64,000 nucleotides of DNA from positions 542,869 through 606,868 of the forward strand of contig NZ_JAHBGC010000020.1 in assembly GCF_018390645.1 (NCBI RefSeq), read 5' to 3'. Below are positions 51,361 to 59,200 of the stretch, piece by piece. The notes beneath the pieces were generated by a model. The model did no database searches. It was not told where the DNA came from and worked only from the letters and a program-made list of their open reading frames with translations. The number at the start of each line of letters is the position of its first letter. Position 1 is the first letter of the stretch. The translations under genes and the position numbers were made by a program. Origin of the DNA: Ancylobacter dichloromethanicus. GTDB lineage: Bacteria; Pseudomonadota; Alphaproteobacteria; Rhizobiales; Xanthobacteraceae.

Positions 51361-52392
51361 TCAGGCGAGGTGCCGGCACTCCACCGTCAGGTGCTTGAGT
51401 TCATGCACGGGCGCCAGTCTTGCCCGGATGGCTTCGGCATCAAGCCCCGGAGGACCGACGATGCTGACGATCGCGGCGAGGGCATCCGGGCCGACGCGCC
51501 AGACGTGAAGGTCGGCGATCCGGACGTCGCCGGGACCCTCGACGGCGTCCGCCACCTCTTCGGCGATGCGCGGATCGGTCCGATCGAGCAGCACCGACGC
51601 GGTGTCGCGCATCAGGCTCCAGGCCCAGCGGGCGATGACAATGCCCCCGACGATACCCATCGCCGGGTCCAGCCACACCCAGCCAAGCATGCCGCCGGCG
51701 ATGAGCGCGACGATGGCGAGCACGGAGGTCAGGGCGTCCGCCAGCACGTGCAGATAGGCGCCGCGCAGATTGTTGTCCGGGCCGTGAACCGGGCGCGGCT
51801 GGCCGTGCCGGTGGGGCTCATGCGCGCGGGGCTCATGCACGTGGCCCGCATGTGCGTGCACCTCGTGGTCATGACCCGCATGGGTATGATCCTTGTGGCC
51901 ATGGACCTGATGATGAGCGTGCCCGTGCGCGTGCCCGCCACCCAGCAGCAAGGCGCTGACGAGGTTGACCACCAGGCCGATGACGGCGATCAGCGTGGCG
52001 TCGCCGAACGCGACCTCGACCGGGTCGTAGAGGCGCAGGACCGATTCGAAGGCCATCACCGCAGCGACGATGGCGAGGATGGCCGCGGAGGCGAAGCCGG
52101 CGAGGTCGCCGACCTTGCCGGTGCCGAAGCTGAACCGTGCATCGCGGGCGTGCCTGCGGGCATAGGCGTAGGCGATGGCGGCGATGCCGAGGGCGCCGGC
52201 ATGGGTCGCCATGTGGAAGCCGTCGGCCAGAAGCGCCATCGAGCCGGTGTAGAAGCCGGCGCCGACCTCGCCGACCATCATCACCGCGGTCAACGCCACC
52301 ACGAGGCGGGTACGCCGGGCGCTCTCGTCATGGGTCGCGCTGAGGAACACATGCGGGTGCGTGAAGGGTTGCGTATCCGGCAGCTGGTTCAT
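51361..52392 (-). CDS. dmeF: Cation diffusion facilitator DmeF (Co/Ni efflux)
   Basis: A 343-residue CDF antiporter. Six helices include the metal-site segment LLADGFHMATHAGAL in helix 2 (His and Asp ligands) and the partner YLHVLADALTSVLA in helix 5. The cytosolic loop between helices 4 and 5 is extremely His-rich (about 152-200, with HAHGHAHHQ and HEPRAHEPHRHG), typical of DmeF. A C-terminal cytosolic domain closes the protein. It follows dmeR by 13 bases; in Rhizobium the dmeRF operon confers nickel and cobalt resistance. Confidence 0.93.
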   Translation of the reverse strand: MNQLPDTQPFTHPHVFLSATHDESARRTRLVVALTAVMMVGEVGAGFYTGSMALLADGFHMATHAGALGIAAIAYAYARRHARDARFSFGTGKVGDLAGFASAAILAIVAAVMAFESVLRLYDPVEVAFGDATLIAVIGLVVNLVSALLLGGGHAHGHAHHQVHGHKDHTHAGHDHEVHAHAGHVHEPRAHEPHRHGQPRPVHGPDNNLRGAYLHVLADALTSVLAIVALIAGGMLGWVWLDPAMGIVGGIVIARWAWSLMRDTASVLLDRTDPRIAEEVADAVEGPGDVRIADLHVWRVGPDALAAIVSIVGPPGLDAEAIRARLAPVHELKHLTVECRHLA

Positions 52393-52405
52393 GATCGGCC
52401 CCTAT

Positions 52406-52681
52406 CTATTTCGCGTAGCGGCGTATGGCATCCATGAGGTCCCGCGCGCCGGCGGCCCGCGCCTCGGGCGAGAGGTCGGGATCAGCGACATGCGAATGAA
52501 GATGTTCCTCGACGATCTTCTCCATCAGGCCGCTGACGGCGCCCTTGGTGGCGGCGACGAGGTGAAGGAGGGTCGTGCAGTCGGTGCCGCCGGCCAGCCC
52601 GCGTTCGATGGCGGCCACCTGCCCGGCGATGCGCTGGACGCGGGCGAGAAGGGCAGGGTTGGGTGTGGTGAGATGTGACAT
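52406..52681 (-). CDS. dmeR: Ni/Co-responsive repressor DmeR (RcnR/CsoR family)
   Basis: A 91-residue all-helical repressor. The four Ni/Co ligands of RcnR occur at identical positions: His3, Cys35, His60 and His64, in MSHLTT, GTDCTTL and EEHLHSH. LARVQRIAGQVAAIERGL is the DNA-binding helix of the family. It is cotranscribed with dmeF and should bind the ATAGGG...CCCTAT dyad just upstream of its start. Confidence 0.93.
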   Translation of the reverse strand: MSHLTTPNPALLARVQRIAGQVAAIERGLAGGTDCTTLLHLVAATKGAVSGLMEKIVEEHLHSHVADPDLSPEARAAGARDLMDAIRRYAK

Positions 52682-52684
52682 AGG

Positions 52685-52701
52685 ATAGGGGGGTACCCTA
52701 T
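52685..52701. promoter_or_regulatory. DmeR operator
   Basis: ATAGGGGGGTACCCTAT: outer ATAGGG / CCCTAT half-sites around a G-tract, the layout of RcnR/DmeR sites (A/T ends with a central C/G run). It begins 4 bases upstream of the dmeR start. Confidence 0.7.
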
Positions 52702-52788
52702 TTAGGGCACGGGCGCAATGAGCCTCTCGCGCGGCGGCGCGGGGCATCCGGGTTCGTCCGGTAGCGGTGAATGCTGCGGCGGGGGCGC

Positions 52789-53094
52789 CTACAGGCCTTC
52801 CAGCGGAATGTGCAGCTTCAAGGTGAGGTCGGCTTCCTCGAGATCGAAATGCTGCCGCAGCTCGGTCATCTTCTCCTCCAGCCGCAGCAGGGCGAGCCCG
52901 AGGCGCTCGATCTCCTCCTCGCTCAGCGTGCCCCCCTCCACCCGGCGGATCGCCTGCCGCTCGACCACCTGCCGCACGGTCTCCACGAGCATGAGGACCA
53001 GCTTGACCAGGCCCTGCTCTACCTTCTCGGGATCGATGTCGATGCGGCCCCGGAGCGCCGTTTCCAGCGTTTCGGGCGTGCACTCCGTGGTCAT
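52789..53094 (-). CDS. gvpK: Gas vesicle protein GvpK
   Basis: A 101-residue accessory gas vesicle protein. The family core is IDIDPEKVEQGLVKLVLMLVETVRQVVERQAIRRV, followed by LSEEEIERLGLALLRLEEKM and a short C-terminal tail. Its ATG overlaps the stop of the GvpF/L gene before it (4 bases), so they are coupled. It is the last gene of the visible gvp cluster; the divergence to dmeR lies downstream. Confidence 0.95.
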   Translation of the reverse strand: MTTECTPETLETALRGRIDIDPEKVEQGLVKLVLMLVETVRQVVERQAIRRVEGGTLSEEEIERLGLALLRLEEKMTELRQHFDLEEADLTLKLHIPLEGL

Positions 53095-53786
53095 TCGCTG
53101 CCTCCGGACAGATCGGGATCGGAGAAGGAATAGGGCGGCCAGGGGCCGGTCACCGTGACGCCCAGGTCGGGCCGCAGCCGCTGCAGGACGGCCACGTCAT
53201 CGAGGAAGGACGAGGCGTTCTGCCGGCGCACGAGGAACGAGGCCCGCAGGTCCGGTTGCGACGGCGAACAAGCCCAGAGGAGTTGCTCCGCCGCGTGCGC
53301 AGCGAGGCCCTCATGGGGAAACGTCTCCGTCGAGGCGGGCCAGCCCCGCTCCCGCCGCGCGAGGGTGCGCAGATGTGTGGCGCCGGGGCCGCTGCCAGTA
53401 GAGATGGAGACCGGGTCGAGAGCCGGATCCGCCATTTCGGGCAGGCCCGCCACCCTAAGGGCGAATTCCACGCAATGGCGCACCCGTTCGAGCTGGGCGC
53501 ACAGCGCATCGTGGTGGCGCGCCAGCAGGCGCTGGCAGGCGCCGGCATCCTCCACCACGGTCCCGAAGCGCAGCGGCAGCACGGGTCTTCCTTCCATGAG
53601 CGCGGCCACCACCTCCTGGTGGCGCCAGATCTGCGACGGCTCGGGCGAAATCGTCGTGTCCGCCGTCTCGGTGGCGGCGCAGGCGAGGTCGCGCGACGTT
53701 ACGAACAGTGGTGCTACACCCCCGATGCCGGCGGGGAGCGGCTTCGTCGGGGGCGGCAATTCCAGTATGGCGTAGAGGTAAAGCAT
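53091..53786 (-). CDS. GvpF/GvpL-family protein (fourth copy)
   Basis: A 231-residue GvpF/L-fold protein with the usual N-terminal LYLYAILELPPPTKPLP strand, VLPLRFGTVVEDAGACQRLL and the C-terminal VTVTGPWPPYSFSDPDL. It is shorter than the other copies in the middle helical region. GvpF/L proteins are thought to be chaperones that bind GvpA or nucleate vesicle growth. It lies between gvpS and gvpK, and is one of four paralogues in this cluster. Confidence 0.9.
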   Translation of the reverse strand: MLYLYAILELPPPTKPLPAGIGGVAPLFVTSRDLACAATETADTTISPEPSQIWRHQEVVAALMEGRPVLPLRFGTVVEDAGACQRLLARHHDALCAQLERVRHCVEFALRVAGLPEMADPALDPVSISTGSGPGATHLRTLARRERGWPASTETFPHEGLAAHAAEQLLWACSPSQPDLRASFLVRRQNASSFLDDVAVLQRLRPDLGVTVTGPWPPYSFSDPDLSGGSE

Positions 53787-53795
53787 GGCGTCGAC

Positions 53796-54032
53796 CTAGC
53801 CGGCGTGATGGTTCCGCCCGTCCGGCGGGGCCGAGGCGGCCTCGCGCATCCGGTTGACGGTATCGGTGGAGGTCAGAAGTATCTTGAGGCCGAGATAGAC
53901 GAGATCGATTCCGGCCACCGAAATGGTCGCCTCGCCCCACAGCACGAGGCCCTTGTGGAGCACGCGGTCGAGGAGATCGGCCACGGCGATCTCGCCGGAG
54001 GTGCGCGAGGGGATGGGGGGAGGCTCAGACAA
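53796..54032 (-). CDS. gvpS: GvpA-fold minor shell protein GvpS (TTG start)
   Basis: A 78-residue protein of the GvpA superfamily: VADLLDRVLHKGLVLWGEATI and the GvpS-specific AGIDLVYLGLKILLTSTDT. No ATG fits; TTG 54032 follows GGAG by about 7 bases and gives the full domain. It overlaps the end of gvpL by 8 bases, and the gvpL-gvpS order matches Bacillus megaterium (gvpL-S-K). It is probably a minor structural or nucleating component. Confidence 0.8.
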   Translation of the reverse strand: MSEPPPIPSRTSGEIAVADLLDRVLHKGLVLWGEATISVAGIDLVYLGLKILLTSTDTVNRMREAASAPPDGRNHHAG

Positions 54033-54792
54033 GGCCCGCTCCTGCGAAATTATACGCGCCCCAGGGGCCGGTGAGCACGTAGCGCGCCCCTGCGGCGGCG
54101 TAGGTGCGCTCCAGATCGGACAGGCAGGCCCGCCAGGCGGTCTCGTCCGCCGTCGCGACCAGATAGGCTGCGTTGAGCGCCATGACGGCAGGCTGGCGGT
54201 GCAGTTCCGGCGGCTGGACCGGGTTGGCAACCGCCGCGCGGGCATGGCTGGCAAGGCGGCGGTGGCTGGTGGCCACACAGAGATCGAGGGCGGCATCGGC
54301 CGCAAGCCGGGCCTGCTGCTCCTCGCGCTTACGCCGGAAGAAGGCCGCCCCCGCGCCGGCGCCGACGGTCTCGGGAAGTCGGGCCACCGGGGCCGGTGTC
54401 TCGAAGAACAGCTTGACGCCCCATTCCCGCGCGCCGCGCAGACGGTCGACGGCCCGTTCCAAGGCTTCCCTATGGCCGGCGATCGCCGCCGACAGGGCCG
54501 GCTCTCCCGAGAACAGGGTGCAGAATTTCAACGGCAGCACGGTCGCCGCGGGGAGCAGCGCGGAGACCACGCGCTGATGGGCCAGCACGCAGGCGCGGGT
54601 CCATGGCGCATCCTCCAACCGGCCCGGCAGCGTCGCGGCGCCGAAGACCGTGTCCGGCACCGGGCTCGCCACCGCGGCGAGCGTCCCCCAGCGGAAGCGA
54701 CGCACCGGCACGTCGGGAAGAATGCCTTCCTCCGGCAGAAGGTCGTCGCTGTCGGCGATGTGGTCGGCCGTGACGGCGTAGACATACAGCAT
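54025..54792 (-). CDS. gvpL: GvpF/GvpL-family protein (GvpL by position)
   Basis: A 255-residue GvpF/L protein. The N-terminus LYVYAVTADHIADSDDLLPEEG, the TVLPLKFCTLF middle strand and the closing YVLTGPWGAYNFAGAG match the family. A helical middle with RRKREEQQARLAADA follows the KLFFETP segment. ATG 54792 has GGGAG 6 bases upstream. Its place before gvpS and gvpK corresponds to gvpL in other operons. The 185 bases between it and the J-domain fusion gene hold no gene. Confidence 0.92.
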   Translation of the reverse strand: MLYVYAVTADHIADSDDLLPEEGILPDVPVRRFRWGTLAAVASPVPDTVFGAATLPGRLEDAPWTRACVLAHQRVVSALLPAATVLPLKFCTLFSGEPALSAAIAGHREALERAVDRLRGAREWGVKLFFETPAPVARLPETVGAGAGAAFFRRKREEQQARLAADAALDLCVATSHRRLASHARAAVANPVQPPELHRQPAVMALNAAYLVATADETAWRACLSDLERTYAAAGARYVLTGPWGAYNFAGAGLV

Positions 54793-54977
54793 GCTCAACT
54801 CCCGCTTTCGCCGCAGCGAAAGCCTGTTTCCCCCGCGGTGGCGCCGTCCGTCCGTTTGTGCGCAGGGTTGGCGCTCCCCGCTAACGAACCGGCCACCCCA
54901 CCAGGCCGCTCCCGGCGGCTCTTCTTCATGCTTCGAGCGCCAAGGTCGCGAACCGTCGCGCCCGGACGACGAGGCGA

Positions 54978-55982
54978 TCAGTCCAGCGACGCCTCCTGCC
55001 GGCGCAGAGAGACCGGCACGTGCTCCGCCTCGAGTACCCGATAAGCGTCCGAGAGCACGACGAAGCGCGCCACTTCGCGGGTTTCTTCCCGGACCGGCGT
55101 GGAATTGAAGGGCTCGCCCGAAGCGGCGAGATCGGGATGGCTCTCGCGTGCCGCCCGGCGATAGGCGGCCTTGACCGCCTCCAGGCTGGCGCCCGGCTCC
55201 ACCCCCAGTTCGGCGCGGGCGCGGCGAACCGCTTCCGCGGGGGCCAGATGGACCTGGACCGAGGCGAAGCTGTAGGGCGGCAGGGGGCCGACGAGCCGAA
55301 AGGTCAGCTCACCGCCGAATTCGGCGTCGAGCGCATTCAGCAGCTCGAGCAGGGCATCGTCCGCCCCCCGCTCGACCAGCAGCGCGAGGTTCAGCACGCC
55401 GTCCGGTTCCGTCGGCTCGGAAACGATGAGATCGTCGCTAGCGGCCCGCAGGCGCGCGACCAGCCGGCTCTTCACCTTCTGCCGCTCTTCCGCCACCGAT
55501 ACCGCGAGCAGAGTCCCGAGCGCCCGCCGCGCCGGCTCGTCGCCGTTCCTGGCGGCCTGGCGCAGCTCCGTGGCGACGCCGCCGAGAAGTCGCGCCACCA
55601 CCCCGTCGAGATGCCAGCGCACCGACAGCTCCATTTCCACCCGGTCCCCGACGATGTCGAGCGCCTCGTGCAGCACCCCGGCGCCGCCCTCCAGCAGGCG
55701 ACGGACGCGACCCTCCTCCGCCACCACCGTGCCTAGCGCCACCGGCAGAACCGGGGCGCAGGCGAGCAGCCGCTCCATCACTTTCTGGCTGGACAGCAGC
55801 CATGGCAGCAGCGCCTCGCGCTCCCGTCCCTTGAGGCCTCCTTCCGGCGCCGCGCCGACGACCGCGGCGAGCGGCCCGGCGGTGATGGACCGCAGGCCGG
55901 GAGGCAGCCCGTCGCCCCCCGTCAGGACGGCGGCGTCGAACCGGTCGGCCGGCACCACGGCGAAGACGAGAAGGGCGGTCAT
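54978..55982 (-). CDS. GvpF/GvpL protein fused to a C-terminal J-domain
   Basis: A 334-residue fusion. Residues 1-245 are GvpF/L (TALLVFAVVPADRF, VLPVALGTVVAEEGRV, LTFRLVGPLPPYSFASVQVH). Residues about 255-320 form a DnaJ-type J-domain: AELGVEPGASLEAVKAAYRR then ESHPDLAAS with the HPD motif at 282-284, and a closing VLSDAYRVLEAE helix. Helix II is basic (KAAYRRAAR) as needed for Hsp70 contact. The ATG overlaps the AAA ATPase stop (ATGA), so both are coupled. Such a fusion would recruit Hsp70/DnaK to gas vesicle assembly; that role is inferred. Confidence 0.88.
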   Translation of the reverse strand: MTALLVFAVVPADRFDAAVLTGGDGLPPGLRSITAGPLAAVVGAAPEGGLKGREREALLPWLLSSQKVMERLLACAPVLPVALGTVVAEEGRVRRLLEGGAGVLHEALDIVGDRVEMELSVRWHLDGVVARLLGGVATELRQAARNGDEPARRALGTLLAVSVAEERQKVKSRLVARLRAASDDLIVSEPTEPDGVLNLALLVERGADDALLELLNALDAEFGGELTFRLVGPLPPYSFASVQVHLAPAEAVRRARAELGVEPGASLEAVKAAYRRAARESHPDLAASGEPFNSTPVREETREVARFVVLSDAYRVLEAEHVPVSLRRQEASLD

Positions 55983-58135
55983 GTGGTGCGTTCCCTCTTC
56001 ATGGCGGCCAATGCCTGCTCGAAATGGCGTGGCATCACCCGCAGCACGGCGCCGGCCTCGCCGTCCGCCGTCGGGTTGCGCTCCGGCACGTCGCGCTCCA
56101 CCACGTCGCGGATGGCGGCGACGCCAGCATGGCGGCACAGCGCCTCGATGTCGGCGCCCACCATGCCGGCGGTCGCCTCGGCCAGCGCGACCAGGTCGAC
56201 ATCGGGGGCCAGCGGCATCTTGCCGGCATGAACGTCGAGAATGGCCTGCCGGCCCGGAATGTCCGGCGCGTGGAACTCCACCAGAAAGTCGAAGCGGCCG
56301 GGCCGCAGCAGAGCGGCGTCGATCTGGTCCAGCCGGTTGGTGGCGGCCACCACGGTGACGCCGCGCAGATCCTCGATGCCGTCGATCTCGGTAAGGAGCT
56401 GGGCCACCACCCGGTCGGTGAGCGCGCCGCCGGTGCCGCCGCGATTGGGCGTGAGGGTGTCGATCTCGTCGAAGAAGACGATGCAGGGCGCGGTCTGGCG
56501 CGCCTTGCGGAACACCTCGCGCACGCCGCGCTCGGACTCGCCCGCCCACATCGACAAGAGCTGCGGGCCCTTGACGGCGATGAAATTGGCACCGCTTTCC
56601 CCGGCCAGCGCCTTGGCCAGCAGCGTCTTGCCGGTGCCGGGCTGGCCATAGAACAGGATGCCCTTGGGCGGCTGGATGCCGGCGGCCGCGTAGAGGGCGG
56701 CGTGGCGGGTCGGCCATTCCACCGCTTCCACCAGCAGCCGCTTGATGTCGTCGAGCCCGCCGACATCGGCCCACCGCTTGTGGGAGGCCTGGGTGACGAT
56801 CTCGCGCAGTGCGCTCGGCTGGGTGCCGGCCTGGGCGGCGACGAAATCCTCGGCGGTGACGACGAGGGCGGCCAGCTTTTCCTCGGAGACGCGGCCGTCC
56901 TCGAAGCTGATGTCGGGGATCAGCCGCCGCAGCGCGCTCATCGCGGCCTCGCGGCAGAGCGCCGCGAGGTCCGCCCCGACGAAGCCGGGGGTGCGGAAGG
57001 CCAGCCGGGACAGGTCGACATCGGCGGCCAGCGGCATGCCGCGCGTGTGGATTTCGAGGATTTCGCGCCGCCCGTTCTCGTCGGGCACCCCGACGATGAT
57101 CTCGCGGTCGAACCGGCCCGGCCGGCGCAGGGCGGGGTCGATGGCGTTGGGAATGTTGGTGGCGGCAATGACGATGACCTGCCCGCGCGACTGCAGCCCG
57201 TCCATCAGCCCGAGGAGTTGGGCCACCACCCGGCGCTCCACCTGCCGGTCGCCGCTCATCTCCTCGCGCTTGGGGGCGATGGCGTCGAGTTCGTCGATGA
57301 AGACGATGGAGGGGGCGTTCTTCTCCGCGTCGTCGAACAGGCGGCGCAACTGCGCCTCGCTCGCCCCGTACATCTTGTCGATGATCTCGGGGCCGTTGAC
57401 GTGGATGAAGTGCACATTGGCCTCGCGCGCCACGGCGCGGGCGATCAGCGTCTTGCCGGTGCCGGGCGGGCCGCACAGCAGCACCCCCTTGGGGGATTCG
57501 ATGCCGAGATGCTGGAACACTTCCGGATGCTTCAGCGGCAGCTCGATCATCTCGCGGATGCGCCGCACCTCATGGCCGAGCCCGCCGACATCCTCATAGG
57601 TGACGGCATTGCCCTCGGCCGTGCCGTCGAGGCAGCGCAGATGGGTCTCCGGCCCGATCATCACCGGCCCCGGCGGGTCGGAACTCTCCACCGTGAACTC
57701 GCGGGTCTGGGCGCCCACCAGCGTGGTGCGCACGCGGTCGCCGGCAAGCATGGGGATGCCGTCCAGCAGCCGCGCCAGGGTGCGCGAATCCGGCGCGCGA
57801 ACCCGCGCACCCACCTGCGCCAGAGTGACGGCGCGCGCCCGCGCCACCGTCGCGGGGTGCAGCGTCACCGGTTCGTCGAGGCTGGCGCCGGCATTGACGC
57901 GGGCGAGGCCGTCCATCTGCACCAGGCTCTGCCGGCGCATGCCGGCATGAGCGGGCATCACCCGCGCCACGGTGGAGCGGCGGCCGACGATGGACACCAC
58001 GTCGCCCACCTCCACGCCGAGCCGCAGCATGTCGTCCGGGTCGAGCCGGATCAGGCCGCGGCCGACATCCCGCGTGGGCGCTTCGCAGACGCGGAAGGTG
58101 AAGGGGGCGGGCTCGGCCGCGATTTCATCGCTCAT
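55979..58135 (-). CDS. Cdc48/p97-like double AAA+ ATPase in the gvp cluster
   Basis: A 718-residue protein with the architecture of Cdc48/VCP. The N-domain (about 11-180) begins with FRVCEAPTRDVGRGLIRLDPDD. Two AAA modules follow, with Walker A at 222-229 (GPPGTGKT) and about 497-504 (GQPGTGKT), Walker B in VFIDELDAIAP and VFFDEIDTLTP, and second-region-of-homology arginine segments (RRPGRFDREI and LRPGRFDFLVEF). It starts at ATG 58135, overlapping gvpJ by 11 bases, and is coupled to the J-domain fusion. A role in remodelling vesicle proteins is inferred; archaeal-type Cdc48 proteins are rare in Alphaproteobacteria. Confidence 0.93.
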   Translation of the reverse strand: MSDEIAAEPAPFTFRVCEAPTRDVGRGLIRLDPDDMLRLGVEVGDVVSIVGRRSTVARVMPAHAGMRRQSLVQMDGLARVNAGASLDEPVTLHPATVARARAVTLAQVGARVRAPDSRTLARLLDGIPMLAGDRVRTTLVGAQTREFTVESSDPPGPVMIGPETHLRCLDGTAEGNAVTYEDVGGLGHEVRRIREMIELPLKHPEVFQHLGIESPKGVLLCGPPGTGKTLIARAVAREANVHFIHVNGPEIIDKMYGASEAQLRRLFDDAEKNAPSIVFIDELDAIAPKREEMSGDRQVERRVVAQLLGLMDGLQSRGQVIVIAATNIPNAIDPALRRPGRFDREIIVGVPDENGRREILEIHTRGMPLAADVDLSRLAFRTPGFVGADLAALCREAAMSALRRLIPDISFEDGRVSEEKLAALVVTAEDFVAAQAGTQPSALREIVTQASHKRWADVGGLDDIKRLLVEAVEWPTRHAALYAAAGIQPPKGILFYGQPGTGKTLLAKALAGESGANFIAVKGPQLLSMWAGESERGVREVFRKARQTAPCIVFFDEIDTLTPNRGGTGGALTDRVVAQLLTEIDGIEDLRGVTVVAATNRLDQIDAALLRPGRFDFLVEFHAPDIPGRQAILDVHAGKMPLAPDVDLVALAEATAGMVGADIEALCRHAGVAAIRDVVERDVPERNPTADGEAGAVLRVMPRHFEQALAAMKRERTT

Positions 58136-58487
58136 GACGGGCCTCCCCATTCGCGGCGGGCGCGTCGTCGGCCGCCTGCGCCGCCAGCGCGTCCGGGGCG
58201 ACGGCGGCTTCCAGCCGGTCGAGCCGCTCGCGCAGCATCCGGTTCTCCTCGGCCAGTTCCCGGGCGTGGGAATTGAGGTGGGGGTCGCTCTGCCACCAGT
58301 TGATGCCCATCGACATGGCCCGGTCGACGGACGCCACCACCAGCCGCAGGCGGATGTTCAGAAGTTCCACCTCCACCAGCGAGATGGTGATGTCGCCGGC
58401 GATCACGATGCCCTTGTCCAGCACGCGCTCAAGGATGTCCGCCAACCCCACCGCCTGCAGGGAATGCTCCATCCGCTGTTCGCTCAT
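58125..58487 (-). CDS. gvpJ: Gas vesicle protein GvpJ (GvpA-fold, minor shell)
   Basis: A 120-residue GvpA-superfamily protein: LADILERVLDKGIVIAGDITI, then SLVEVELLNIRLRLVVASVD, followed by a MSMGINWWQSDPHL segment and a coiled, Ala-rich C-terminal tail (about 70-120) absent from GvpA. The tail and the GDI segment point to GvpJ rather than the main shell protein GvpA. It overlaps the AAA ATPase gene by 11 bases. Confidence 0.85.
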   Translation of the reverse strand: MSEQRMEHSLQAVGLADILERVLDKGIVIAGDITISLVEVELLNIRLRLVVASVDRAMSMGINWWQSDPHLNSHARELAEENRMLRERLDRLEAAVAPDALAAQAADDAPAANGEARHER

Positions 58488-58578
58488 CTCGGTCCACTCC
58501 CTCTCCGCGCGCCGTTGCGACGCGTGGCCTTTCCCGTCATGCGTGCCGCGCGGGCGAGGCGCGTCGCGCCCCGGCCGA

Positions 58579-58842
58579 TCACGGGGCGTCTTCCATCACC
58601 TGGTCGCGCAGATAGCGCCGCGAGCGGTGATAGCCGGTCACGTTGCCGTCCTTGTCGAGGGTGATGCGGTACGCCGCCAGAAGGTCGGTCGAGGAGGGGA
58701 TGCGCTTGAGTTCCAGCAGGTTGACGGTCATCTCCCAGCCGAGTTCGGTGGCGTTGAATTCCGAGACGCTGTCGGCGGCGAAGCCGGTCAGTTCCTGCAC
58801 CTGCGTCTTCACGTTGCGGATCAGTTCCAGTGTCGTCGCCAT
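58579..58842 (-). CDS. gvpO: Gas vesicle protein GvpO
   Basis: An 87-residue protein with the GvpO signature: VQELTGFAADSVSEFNATELGWEM, then VNLLELKRIPSSTDLLAAYRITLDKDG and GYHRSRRYLRDQ. GvpO is essential for vesicle formation in haloarchaea; its biochemical role is unknown. It sits between gvpG and gvpJ in one transcriptional direction. Confidence 0.93.
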   Translation of the reverse strand: MATTLELIRNVKTQVQELTGFAADSVSEFNATELGWEMTVNLLELKRIPSSTDLLAAYRITLDKDGNVTGYHRSRRYLRDQVMEDAP

Positions 58843-58941
58843 GCCTTGCCTCCTGGCTCCGCGCGGGCTGGCCGCGGGGCCTGACCATATGTCTGGGATC
58901 GGCCGGGCGGGAGCCGGGGCTCCGCTCGGCGGCCTGTTTCG

Positions 58942-59193
58942 CTAGAGGCCGCTGCGCATCCGTTCGCGGGCGATCTTCAGGCGCTCCAGCAGGAGCTCCT
59001 CCTGCTTGTCGTATTCGTCCTCGCCGATCTCGCCAGCCTCGAGCTGCTGCTCCAGGCTGAGCAACGCGGCGCGGATGACGTCCTCGTCATAGAGGGTGCG
59101 CTCGGCCTGCTCGGCGATGATGCGGGCCAGCCACAGCACCCCCTTCAGGGGCCCCACGGCCGGCGCGAACACCACATCGGTCAGAATGCCCAT
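58942..59193 (-). CDS. gvpG: Gas vesicle protein GvpG
   Basis: An 83-residue accessory protein: GILTDVVFAPAVGPLKGVLWLARIIAEQAE then a charged helical tail (EEYDKQEELLLERLKIARERM-like, starting after EIGEDEYDKQ). ATG 59193 is chosen; the longer frame reads into the gvpF gene. It follows gvpF by 7 bases, the usual gvpF-gvpG order. Confidence 0.93.
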   Translation of the reverse strand: MGILTDVVFAPAVGPLKGVLWLARIIAEQAERTLYDEDVIRAALLSLEQQLEAGEIGEDEYDKQEELLLERLKIARERMRSGL

Positions 59194-59200
59194 GATCCGG

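Noticed and set aside
54978-57476. An 832-codon protein on the minus strand (Arg-rich N-terminal half plus GvpF/L)
   Set aside because: The N-terminal half is a shadow of the AAA gene in another frame. The true gene starts at 55982 by its ATGA overlap.
56024-58276. 750-codon plus-strand open frame opposite the Cdc48-like gene
   Set aside because: Shadow; the minus-strand frame has two Walker A/B pairs and coupled neighbours.
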